In this document: one piece after another, positions 25,997 through 34,067 of the stretch
Position numbering within the stretch: the stretch's first letter is position 1
Layout: each line of letters opens with the position of its first letter
Source: Maridesulfovibrio sp.
GTDB lineage: Bacteria > Desulfobacterota > Desulfovibrionia > Desulfovibrionales > Desulfovibrionaceae
Reading direction: 5' to 3'
DNA length: 64,000 nucleotides
NCBI RefSeq assembly: GCF_963666665.1
Contig: NZ_OY762999.1
Location: 3,506,001 to 3,570,000 of the forward strand
Position numbers and translations under genes: made by a program
The notes under the pieces: model-generated
The model's input: only the letters and a program-made list of their open reading frames with translations
The model's database searches: none
What the model was told of the DNA's origin: nothing

Positions 25997-27178
25997 TTAT
26001 CTCCTATGAGATTTTTTAAATTTTTCAAAATAATCACTATTGAGATCCTGACGCTGCTTGCGTATGTTTTCCTCTATTTTTTCAGCCGCTTCATTTTCGT
26101 TCTTTCGGTTGTTATTATAAATGGCTTCACCTAAACCATTTAACATTGTGAAAGCCCCCCCTGGTAAGGAAAAAGATAATCCAACAGGACCGTATTTTTT
26201 AAAACCATCCATTGCATTTTCTACAGCATCCTTTTTAACGTCTTTCATCATAGTATTGTACATTGCCCTCTTCTCAGGACTCACATAGCTCCCAAATTTG
26301 ATAGCATTCTTCTCGTCCCCTTGAAGAGTATCGAATGCTCTGGATACAGCCGTACCAATTCCATCCCACATTCTTCCCATAGCGTCCCAAGCACTGGTCT
26401 CTTCTGCTAGCGCCACTTCTTCTTTTGTAGTAAGCATGCTTGTCTTGGCTTGCTGTGCATTATTAACAGTATTTGCCAAGGGACTCTGCTGCTGGCTGGC
26501 CTTTAAGGCTGCCATCCCTATTTTTTGTTGGACCCTTTCCGCTTTTTCTCTAGCCTTACGATCCTCTTTTGCTTGTTTATCCTTAACCTTAGCGAGACTT
26601 TCCATCTCCCGGGCATGCTGTACGCTTGATTTACCTGTTATAATGCTGGTTCCCACGCCTCCTTCTGGTTTATCGGGCTGTGTACTATTAACAGTCTTTG
26701 TCAGGGGACTAGGAGTATTGTTGTTTAAATCGATTACGCCACGACGGGCCAGGTTCTGTCTTTTCTCTTGACGTGTTTGCTGAGCAGTCGGTTTAGTGGG
26801 CATTCCGCTCCACAGATCATTGAGGTTCGCCAATCGCGAATTTTTTTGATTAAAACCTGCTCCAAGGTACTCCGCAAAGCTTGGTCCTGCATAGCCGGTA
26901 TAGTGAGCATAGCCGCCGAGCTCATTCATACTGTAGCTGTTGGAGTTTGTCGGATTGCCAGTGGTCTTGAGACTTGTGTTTCCATTAAATCCAAGACTTG
27001 AATTGGCTTTTCCCTTGATATTGCCTGTGCCGAAAGCACCAAAGACGCCCCCGTGTCCAATTGATTTGCTCGGATTGGTGTCTGATGATTTTTCGTCAGA
27101 GTCCTTGTTTTTTGCTTCTGTTAGATCCAAGGGATGACTTGGCTCTGCCACCAATATTCCCGCCGCCGAAGGCACCAT
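25997..27178 (-). CDS. Rhs C-terminal tip (candidate toxin), separated from the Rhs core by a frameshift
   Basis: The frame spans 393 codons, but its ATG at 27178 lies inside the Rhs core gene. Removing one A from the A6 run at 27108-27113 would join it to the core. Real tip coding therefore probably runs from about 27107 down to 25997. It contains a second copy of the Rhs junction (FGAFGTGNIKGKANSSLG), a low-complexity Lys/Gln/Ala region with PLTNTV-like and PLTKTVN-like repeats, and a C-terminal 130 residues with a glycine-rich hydrophobic patch (KKYGPVGLSFSLPGGAFTML). I cannot assign a toxin activity. Composition is more AT-rich than the core. Confidence 0.55.
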   Translation of the reverse strand: MVPSAAGILVAEPSHPLDLTEAKNKDSDEKSSDTNPSKSIGHGGVFGAFGTGNIKGKANSSLGFNGNTSLKTTGNPTNSNSYSMNELGGYAHYTGYAGPSFAEYLGAGFNQKNSRLANLNDLWSGMPTKPTAQQTRQEKRQNLARRGVIDLNNNTPSPLTKTVNSTQPDKPEGGVGTSIITGKSSVQHAREMESLAKVKDKQAKEDRKAREKAERVQQKIGMAALKASQQQSPLANTVNNAQQAKTSMLTTKEEVALAEETSAWDAMGRMWDGIGTAVSRAFDTLQGDEKNAIKFGSYVSPEKRAMYNTMMKDVKKDAVENAMDGFKKYGPVGLSFSLPGGAFTMLNGLGEAIYNNNRKNENEAAEKIEENIRKQRQDLNSDYFEKFKKSHRR

Positions 27179-27179
27179 G
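26989..27179 (-). repeat. Duplicated Rhs junction peptide
   Basis: Two copies of about 20 codons encode HGAFGGGNIGGRAKSSLGSN (27120-27179, core frame) and VFGAFGTGNIKGKANSSLGF (about 26989-27053, tip frame). The DNA has diverged while the peptide pattern GAFGxGNIxGxAxSSLG is kept. Confidence 0.75.
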
Positions 27180-28619
27180 CATGCCGTTATGCGATCTCAA
27201 TCCAAGTGGATCAACAAAGTTAACCGGATCATCCAGACAATAACCGTAAACATCCACATCCCCGCCAGCATAGCCCAGCGGATCAGGAGAAATGAACCTG
27301 CCGATAGTCGGATCGTACTCGCGGTATCCGAAGTGGATCAGCCCGGTATCGGAATCATAGAGACCTCCGGCGAATCCGAGCAGTAGCTCCTCTTCGGGAG
27401 CACTGTTCAGTATCTGTCTGCCGAAAGAATCATATAGAACTTCCTGTACACTTTTTCCTGATGAATCTGCAATGCTAAAGATGCTGCCTAGTTGATCGGT
27501 TGCAAAGAGTGCGGCCTGACCGTTGCGTTCCATTCCCATGCAGCGTCCGTGCTCATTGTAATGGAATCTACTGATGCCCTCTGCATCTTTTATTGCTGCA
27601 AGGGTGGTCAGATCCTTCCACAGGTAGCGCTGGACGAGCTTGCCGTTGATGTGCTTGGCTGCCCTGAAGCCGCGCTCATCAAAATGATATTCAATGTGGG
27701 TTCCATTTGGCAGGCGCACTGCGCAGAGTTGGCCTGTTTCGAGGTATTCGTACTTGGTTACGCCTTCGGGTGATTCCTTTTCGGAAAGGTTGCCATCATG
27801 ATCGTAAACATATGCAGTGTCTCCGGCGCGGTCGAGTTGCCTCAGTTCGTTATATTGGTATTCCAGTTTTTCTCCGCCTGCGACCTGAGAGAATATCCGC
27901 TGCCCCAATTGGTTGTAATGGTAGATTTCCACAGGTTCGCCGCAGTACTTCACAGCCTGCAGGCGTCCTCCTTCATCATATCCGTATTCAAGGACATGGG
28001 TGGATTCTGATGATACCAGCAGTTTGTCTTCGATCCGCAGGTTTTTATCCCTGTTCACTGCCATCAGCGCATAGATATTTTCTGGTTCCGGGGTCAGGAA
28101 TTGGAGGACTTCATTGGCGATTTCATTAATATCCACATTGTCTCGTTCCAACTCATCATGGATTGATTTCCCTGTGCCTGTTTGCGGGCTTCCGGGGTTA
28201 AGCATGGACCTTCGGATACTGACAAGTTTTTTGAACTCGTTCTGGATTTCGTTGCCGTAGGTAGTCTGTTTTAAATTTTGCACCAAAGGCAGATCAGGGT
28301 TCTGTTCCATAAACCGGGCATGGATCATGCGTTTCAGCTTGGCAAAGGAAGCCTTTGCTTCTTCCTGCTCGTATTGCTTCTGATCCCATCTGCGCTTGAC
28401 CTCCGGTTTCATCATGGAGGGGTACATGATGTCTCCTTTGGAAAAATCGGAGAAATCAATCTTTGGTTCGGTAAGTTCTTCACCTGTGCTGAGGTCAGTT
28501 ATTTTCCAGAGGTTTTCGAGCTGCATTTCCGGCGGTTCGTTTTCACCATAAAGCACCAATCCGATTGTAATTTCACTACGCGGTCTGAGCACCATCCGGT
28601 AGCTGTTGAAATCTTTCAT
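27096..28619 (-). CDS. Rhs/YD-repeat core protein, short form
   Basis: A 507-residue protein. The N-terminal 180 residues are not recognised (no signal peptide, no PAAR motif seen). Residues about 190-430 carry YD repeats (LEYGYDEGGRLQAVKY, YVYDHDGN, IEYHFDERGFRA), followed by the conserved Rhs-associated core YDSDTGLIHFGYREYDPTIG, RFISPDPLGYAGG and NFVDPLGL (about 420-475), after which polymorphic toxin tips start. ATG 28619 has GGGAGA upstream. The gene ends early at 27096 because of the A6 frame break. A full protein would be about 860 residues. No vgrG or T6SS gene lies nearby. Confidence 0.85.
   Translation of the reverse strand: MKDFNSYRMVLRPRSEITIGLVLYGENEPPEMQLENLWKITDLSTGEELTEPKIDFSDFSKGDIMYPSMMKPEVKRRWDQKQYEQEEAKASFAKLKRMIHARFMEQNPDLPLVQNLKQTTYGNEIQNEFKKLVSIRRSMLNPGSPQTGTGKSIHDELERDNVDINEIANEVLQFLTPEPENIYALMAVNRDKNLRIEDKLLVSSESTHVLEYGYDEGGRLQAVKYCGEPVEIYHYNQLGQRIFSQVAGGEKLEYQYNELRQLDRAGDTAYVYDHDGNLSEKESPEGVTKYEYLETGQLCAVRLPNGTHIEYHFDERGFRAAKHINGKLVQRYLWKDLTTLAAIKDAEGISRFHYNEHGRCMGMERNGQAALFATDQLGSIFSIADSSGKSVQEVLYDSFGRQILNSAPEEELLLGFAGGLYDSDTGLIHFGYREYDPTIGRFISPDPLGYAGGDVDVYGYCLDDPVNFVDPLGLRSHNGMHGAFGGGNIGGRAKSSLGSNRSKKQGL
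27108..27113. other. A6/T6 homopolymer at the Rhs frame break
   Basis: On the minus strand AGC-AAA-AAA-CAA-GG runs into a TGA at 27098-27096 in the core frame. One base fewer gives AGC-AAA-AAC-AAG-GAC and an uninterrupted read into the downstream ORF. It could be a true mutation, a slippage switch or a sequencing error. Confidence 0.75.
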
Positions 28620-28711
28620 ATCTTTTCTCCCGTGTTAGAGTTTTGGGTGATGAGCTTTGAACCCATATGATTCAAAAAAAACCATCTCCCTTGACTCAGT
28701 ATGTCGGGCAT

Positions 28712-28743
28712 GGCGGACCTTTTTCAGGCAATTCAGGTCCGCC
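28712..28743. repeat. Nine-bp perfect inverted repeat ahead of cobS
   Basis: GGCGGACCT (28712-28720) and AGGTCCGCC (28735-28743) enclose a 14-base loop. If cobS starts at 28779 this lies in its leader as an RNA hairpin or operator; it does not resemble a cobalamin riboswitch. Confidence 0.55.
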
Positions 28744-28778
28744 TTGAGAAAATAAAGAAAATTATTGATACTGCTCGG

Positions 28779-29516
28779 ATGAACATATTTCGTGACATCT
28801 TAATTACCCTCGGTTTCATGACCCGTATTGGTCCGGTCATGGAGATTGAAGCTGATGATATTGGTCGTACTGTTAAGTGGATGCCCCTTAGCGGGCTGGT
28901 GCTGGGTGCGGTTATTGTGCTTCCGTTCTGGCTGGGGCTGTTTGCGGGCAAGTTCTGGATTCAGAGCTGGTTGACTGTGGCGGCATCCGTTTATTTGACC
29001 CGTGGATTGCATTTTGACGGCTTTGCGGACATTGCCGACGGGGCCGGTCCTTATCCTGATCCGGAGCGGTTTTGGAAAATTATCAAGGATAGCTGCTCCG
29101 GTGTGTTCGGGGTGCTGGCTTCGGTGCTGGCAGTTCTGGGACAGGCGGTTTGCTTCTTCTATGTGTACGAAGCCGGGGCGTATGGGGCAGCGATCTGGAT
29201 TTTCGTGCTCGGCAGGCTTGGCAATGCTTTGATGAGTATGGTCGGCAAGCCGCTGGCAAGGCCGGGACAAGGCAGCTTGTCCATGCGCGGGGCAGATGGA
29301 CTTTCTATCGGAGTCGGGGGCTTAACTGCGATCCTTGTAGGAGCGGTTACGGTCAGTCCGGTGGTGCAACTGCTGGCGTATGTTTTTTGCGGCTGCGCGA
29401 TTCTGTTTTTGTTCAGGTTGGCGAAACGGGTTAACGGAGTCAATGGTGATTTCCTCGGCGCGTCAGTGGTGCTTTGCGAATTGGCCGGACTACTGGCATT
29501 CTGTGCATTGAATTGA
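28779..29516 (+). CDS. cobS: Adenosylcobinamide-GDP ribazoletransferase (cobalamin synthase)
   Basis: An integral membrane enzyme that joins adenosylcobinamide-GDP and alpha-ribazole in the last steps of vitamin B12 synthesis. Family motifs are FMTRI near the start, LTRGLHFDGFADIADG and LGRLGNALM. From ATG 28779 it is 245 residues, the usual length, beginning MNIFRDILITLGFMTRI. The frame is open to an ATG at 28701, but that would place coding over a perfect inverted repeat. Neither start has a clear ribosome binding site. MetH in this window also depends on B12. Confidence 0.88.
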   Translation: MNIFRDILITLGFMTRIGPVMEIEADDIGRTVKWMPLSGLVLGAVIVLPFWLGLFAGKFWIQSWLTVAASVYLTRGLHFDGFADIADGAGPYPDPERFWKIIKDSCSGVFGVLASVLAVLGQAVCFFYVYEAGAYGAAIWIFVLGRLGNALMSMVGKPLARPGQGSLSMRGADGLSIGVGGLTAILVGAVTVSPVVQLLAYVFCGCAILFLFRLAKRVNGVNGDFLGASVVLCELAGLLAFCALN

Positions 29517-29555
29517 TATAAGGGCAAAACAATAAAAACAAGCATAGGAATCTGC

Positions 29556-31013
29556 ATGGACAATCTGCCTACATTGAAGAAATTCGGAGAACAGCTGGAC
29601 CTTCTTAAGCGGCTCATCAAAGAAGACAACGGTGAGCAGGCTGATTTCATTGCCCAGAATTTGTATGAAAACTATGCCTATGCCCGTGATAATTTTCTTT
29701 CTCAGGAAGATGAATTCCTTGGCGTTCGTCAGAATATCTTAGAAAAAGATGAACGTATCCAAATGCTTGAAGGGAAGCTTAAGGAAGCCTACAGCGTTCA
29801 TAATTCAGATTTTCAGCTTTTTGCCAAGTTCGGCAGGGCCCTTCAGTATGTGAACGGTCTTAAGTCACTTTCCGGCCTGTCTGATATGCTGACCGGAGTA
29901 GCACAGGAACTTGGTCTGGGGCGTATTGCAGTGGTTCTGGATCGGGAGTTGTGTAAGGGCATGCCCTGCCCGGAAATCCCGACTTTTTATCTCAAGGGCT
30001 GCATGCGCTATATTGACGCAACATTGGATAATGGTTCCAACCGTGTTTTTCTCGGGCCTATTTCGCGGATGATGCGCCCGGATGTTTTTTTCGGGGACCC
30101 GGAAGTCGGTCCGGAGCTTGGCGGTTCCTGTTTTGCCTTCGGGATGATTGATAAGTACAACCCCGGAAAGCTGATCGGTTTATTTTCCATCCATGATCCA
30201 TCGGAGGATCGTTTTCATCCTGAGATGGGTACGGATTTCCTTGAGTATTTCTGTAATTCCGTGGCCTCGACTATTACCGATGTTGTTAATCACGATCGGG
30301 GAGAACTGCTGCGTGTTGATGTGGAACGCATCTCCAGACATGATTTGAAGACTCCCCTCAATGCGGTGATTAATATTCCGCACTTGTTGATTGCTGATGA
30401 AAGTGATCCCGAAAAGGTCGAGCTGATCAAGAATATTCAGGATGCCGGATACCGCATGCTGGGGTTGGTCAACAGGTCTTATGATATTTACCGCATGGAG
30501 ACGGATTCTTACATCCTGCGTCCGGAAAAGGTTGATGTGCTGCCATTGATAAAGCGCATTGCAATTGACCTTCAGGATATGCTTGAGAGCCGAGGTTCTG
30601 AGTTTAGGGTGTTCATTGATGATAGCGAGGCCGGGGATCATGCTTCTTTTTATGTGCGTGGTGAGGAATTACTGCTTTTCTCCATGTTCTCCAATCTGCT
30701 TAAGAATGGAATTGAGGCCAGCCCGGCTGGAAAACCGATAACGGTTAAGCTCTGCAGCGGGGAATTTCCGCAGATGGCTATTCATAATTTCGGGGAAGTT
30801 CCGGCAGCCGTCAGGGACATTTTTTTCGAAAAATATTCCACTGCGGGGAAGATCGGCGGGACAGGGCTGGGGACTTATTCAGCCAGCCTGATCGCCAAGG
30901 TCCACGGCGGCTCAATAAGTATGGAGTCCGGTTGTGAAGGAACAACCGTTGTTGTTGATTTTAACCCCGCATCAGCGCGGGGAGGAGATGGGCAGCTTGA
31001 ATGTGAATTTTGA
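29556..31013 (+). CDS. Cytoplasmic sensor histidine kinase with GAF-like sensor
   Basis: A 485-residue kinase with no membrane segment. A coiled-coil N-terminus (1-90) precedes a GAF/DUF484-like domain (about 95-245), HisKA with H262 in ISRHDLKTPLNAV, and an HATPase domain (NLLKNGIEAS, GGTGLGTYSASL). No response regulator gene adjoins it. It starts 39 bp after cobS and its end overlaps the convergent kinase by 42 bp. Ligand unknown. Confidence 0.85.
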   Translation: MDNLPTLKKFGEQLDLLKRLIKEDNGEQADFIAQNLYENYAYARDNFLSQEDEFLGVRQNILEKDERIQMLEGKLKEAYSVHNSDFQLFAKFGRALQYVNGLKSLSGLSDMLTGVAQELGLGRIAVVLDRELCKGMPCPEIPTFYLKGCMRYIDATLDNGSNRVFLGPISRMMRPDVFFGDPEVGPELGGSCFAFGMIDKYNPGKLIGLFSIHDPSEDRFHPEMGTDFLEYFCNSVASTITDVVNHDRGELLRVDVERISRHDLKTPLNAVINIPHLLIADESDPEKVELIKNIQDAGYRMLGLVNRSYDIYRMETDSYILRPEKVDVLPLIKRIAIDLQDMLESRGSEFRVFIDDSEAGDHASFYVRGEELLLFSMFSNLLKNGIEASPAGKPITVKLCSGEFPQMAIHNFGEVPAAVRDIFFEKYSTAGKIGGTGLGTYSASLIAKVHGGSISMESGCEGTTVVVDFNPASARGGDGQLECEF

Positions 31014-33506
31014 TCCGCTGCCCGGAGTTGATTCAATACTGAAGCTGCCGTGGTGGTTTTCAGTGATGATAAAATAGGAAACCGAAAGGCCAAGACCTGT
31101 TCCGACCCCTTTAGGTTTGGTAGTGAAGAAGGGCTCGAAAACCCTTTTGCGGATATTTTCTTCCATGCCCGGGCCGTTATCGGAAATAGAAACAGCCACG
31201 TAATCCCCATCCTGCCATATTTTGATTTCAATCATCGGTTCTTCGCAATTGTGCTCCTGCATGGCGTGGGCAGCATTCCCCAGAAGATTGAGCATGACCT
31301 GCTCTATTTCCGTGGTTGAACAAATTACAAATGGCAGATTCTTCTGATAATTCCTGACGACATCTATCTTTCTGAAGTCATATTTCTTTTTAAGGTCATA
31401 ATCCTGCTCCGCAAGGGCCACGGCACTGTCAGCGAGTTCATTCAGTTTGCATGTGGTGCGGTGCACCTCGGTCTTGCGGCTGAAGTTGAGCATATTGGAT
31501 ATAATTCCGGCTGCCCGGGTTGCGGATTGCCTTACGCCGGACAGTATTTTCAATATGCCGCGTTCTTCAATGTATTTGTTGATCGTTTCAAGGGAAATAT
31601 CCAACTGGCGGGCAACCTGTTCGTTTTTGGCCATACCGGGGCGCAGCCTCCGTTCAATGTTCTGGGTACCCTGCAGTATTCCCCCTAAGGGATTGTTGAT
31701 TTCATGAGCCATTCCGGCTGCCAGTCCGCCTACGGACATCATTTTTTCAGTCTGGATCATCATCTCTTCAATGCGGACATTGTCGGTAACATCGTCAAGG
31801 CGGATTACTGCACCGTCATATCCGTCACTGATCAGCGGATAAATAGTGATGTTTTCATATCGCGTTTCATCGTCAACCACGCGTGGGATGCGTACTTTCT
31901 GCTCAGTTTTACCGTTGATGATCTGCTGTTTTGCCTTAGTGATTTCTTTGTCCAATTGGGGAAATACATCAGAAAGCAGCTTGCCGGCCACTTCCTCATA
32001 TTCCTTTCCAGTGGATGTGGTTGCTCCCTTGTTCCAGAGGGTAATCGCTCCGTTCTTGTTTACGCCCACGAGTATGGAGGGCATGGAATCGATGATATTC
32101 TTCTGGTGGTTGCGCAGCTTGATCAGTTCCTGTTGCACCCGTGCATGTTCTCTGATCTTAATTTCAAGCTGGCGGTTGCTGGCTGAAAGTTGATTGTTGC
32201 CGTCTTCCAGAGCAGACAGGAGATGTTCTTTTTCCTCAATGCCTGACTTTATGGATTCCAGCATCTGGCTGATAACCGTGCCCAGTTCCTTAATTTCCCT
32301 TGGTCCTTCCTGCGGAATATCTGAAGCGGCAATGCCTCCTTCACGGATGGCCCGGGCGGCAGCAGTAAGTTTCATGAGTGGTTGGGCTATTTTGCTGGAA
32401 AGAATGGCAGCAAACATAAGGGCGAGAGCCAGCACACCGATGGAGAGCATGGTGATTTCATTTCGGAGCATAAGGCCCGGTTTTTCAAGATCATCCATGT
32501 AGGCAGTAGAACATATGTACCAGTCCAGCGGTTGGAAATATTTAATATAAGCCCTTTTGCGGAAGGTGAAATCTCCTTTATGACGTGGAGGCTTATCCCA
32601 TAAATATTCCATTACACCGTCAACATGGGCTGCCTCCTTGAGTTCCATAAAAAGGGGCTTACCCGTTTCGGGGTTTATAAGGTCAGCTATGGGGATTGCT
32701 TCGTAAACCGGGTGGATAACCAGGTCCGGTTTACCTGAAAATAGAAATATGTAGCCGTGTCTGCCAATTTTGGTCTTTTTGAAGCTTTCACGTAGCTCCT
32801 GAAGTACAGCTTGGAGCCTATTGTTAACCTGCTTTTGTACGTCATCAATATATACTCCGGAACCGATAATCCAGCCCCACTCTTTGAAATACTGTATATA
32901 GGAAAGTTTCAGTTGGTCTTTGCTTAATCCTTTGCTTAATGGTTTCGGCCAGAGATATTCTATAAATCCTGAGCCTTGTTGTGTCCCGAGGTTTCGAAAG
33001 GCAGCGAAAAGATTCTCATCACTGCTTCTTATTCCTTTGAAGCGTGGTCTATCTAAAATTTGTCCTTCAAGTTCCGGCATGGTCGGGTGCATTATCAAAC
33101 GGGGGATGGGGGCGGTATCATCATTAATCCAGATATATCCGGTGCCTTCGTCATAACGCATGTTTCTTAGCTGTTCGATACTGCGTTTTTGGGCTTCAGA
33201 TTCGGTGATGAGTCCCTGCTTGAATTGGCTGTAATTTAAGCGGATCAGGTCAATGGATATACCCACAATATTTTGTAGTTGTTCCTTGCGGGCTGAAATT
33301 GCAGATTGTTCAGAAAAGACAATACTCTGATATTGATTGTTCACTTCTTGATAGACGGCGTCCACGATGGCTTGTGTATGGGCGAATTCAGATTCCATTA
33401 CAGACTTGGTTACTGTGCGCTGGGCAAAGTAAGTCACACCGACCGTCGTCGCTACGACCAGTCCGGCAGCAAATAAAAGCAGGATTGCTTTCATGGATTT
33501 GAACAT
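30972..33506 (-). CDS. Membrane sensor histidine kinase with tandem Cache domains, HAMP and PAS
   Basis: An 844-residue kinase. Membrane segments at about 8-27 and 350-372 enclose a large periplasmic region with two Cache-type repeats, each ending in a similar motif (IQYFKEWGWIIGSGVYIDD and IKYFQPLDWYICSTAYMDD). HAMP, coiled coil, PAS (about 470-585), HisKA with AAGMAHEINNPLGG and HATPase (MLNLLGNAAHAM, GVGTGLGLSVS) follow. It probably senses a small organic ligand. No cognate regulator lies beside it. It is 105 bp downstream of the PNPOx-like gene, with GGGGGAGG before the ATG. Confidence 0.9.
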   Translation of the reverse strand: MFKSMKAILLLFAAGLVVATTVGVTYFAQRTVTKSVMESEFAHTQAIVDAVYQEVNNQYQSIVFSEQSAISARKEQLQNIVGISIDLIRLNYSQFKQGLITESEAQKRSIEQLRNMRYDEGTGYIWINDDTAPIPRLIMHPTMPELEGQILDRPRFKGIRSSDENLFAAFRNLGTQQGSGFIEYLWPKPLSKGLSKDQLKLSYIQYFKEWGWIIGSGVYIDDVQKQVNNRLQAVLQELRESFKKTKIGRHGYIFLFSGKPDLVIHPVYEAIPIADLINPETGKPLFMELKEAAHVDGVMEYLWDKPPRHKGDFTFRKRAYIKYFQPLDWYICSTAYMDDLEKPGLMLRNEITMLSIGVLALALMFAAILSSKIAQPLMKLTAAARAIREGGIAASDIPQEGPREIKELGTVISQMLESIKSGIEEKEHLLSALEDGNNQLSASNRQLEIKIREHARVQQELIKLRNHQKNIIDSMPSILVGVNKNGAITLWNKGATTSTGKEYEEVAGKLLSDVFPQLDKEITKAKQQIINGKTEQKVRIPRVVDDETRYENITIYPLISDGYDGAVIRLDDVTDNVRIEEMMIQTEKMMSVGGLAAGMAHEINNPLGGILQGTQNIERRLRPGMAKNEQVARQLDISLETINKYIEERGILKILSGVRQSATRAAGIISNMLNFSRKTEVHRTTCKLNELADSAVALAEQDYDLKKKYDFRKIDVVRNYQKNLPFVICSTTEIEQVMLNLLGNAAHAMQEHNCEEPMIEIKIWQDGDYVAVSISDNGPGMEENIRKRVFEPFFTTKPKGVGTGLGLSVSYFIITENHHGSFSIESTPGSGSKFTFKLPISSPR

Positions 33507-33611
33507 AATCCTCCCCCGGCCACAGTATTAGGAATCCGATTCTCCTGTTATGAATGTAGCATAGTAATATGATGCGGTAAATTTATTTACGATCCGGGGA
33601 GGTCTGATTTT

Positions 33612-34064
33612 TTAGAAGAGGTCTATGTAAAAGGAGTTCTGCGGTCCATTCAGGAGCTGAAAGGAGTCTGCCTTGATGCGGATAATGGAATTTTCAGGGC
33701 CTGAAAAGGCGTCTGCAATTGCCGGAACAGTTTCGGCAATTGCAGACTTTATTCTTTCTCTTTCAGCGTCGTCGTTAACCGGGACAAAAGTTCCTTTGAC
33801 GGTGAGGGCCATTATTTCATGGCGTCTGTCGGATAATTTCCCATCCCGGTCATCGATAAGCAGGCTGACCCGAGGATTTCGGGAAAGGTTTTGCCATTTG
33901 CGGCTGTTTCGGCTGCTGACCATGTATATCTCACTGCAGTCCGCAGAGCTGGCGTAAGCCATGAGTGAAGTGTGAATTCCTTCTTCTCCTGATGTGGCCA
34001 GAACAAGGATATTGCACTTGCGGATAAGTTGCCGGCAGTGAGTTAATTGCTGGTCATTGCTCAT
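33612..34064 (-). CDS. Pyridoxamine 5'-phosphate oxidase-family (split-barrel flavin-binding) protein
   Basis: A 150-residue split-barrel protein of the PNPOx-like family (CNILVLATSGEEGIHTSLMA; NPRVSLLIDD), which bind FMN or related cofactors. Its substrate is unknown and it is too short and divergent to call PdxH. It starts 3 bp after the acs stop, so it is probably translated from the same message. Confidence 0.8.
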   Translation of the reverse strand: MSNDQQLTHCRQLIRKCNILVLATSGEEGIHTSLMAYASSADCSEIYMVSSRNSRKWQNLSRNPRVSLLIDDRDGKLSDRRHEIMALTVKGTFVPVNDDAERERIKSAIAETVPAIADAFSGPENSIIRIKADSFQLLNGPQNSFYIDLF

Positions 34065-34067
34065 AAT

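Noticed and set aside
25997..27178. Independent gene starting at the ATG 27178
   Set aside because: The ATG is inside the conserved Rhs core with no ribosome binding site; a broken Rhs frame explains the tip better.
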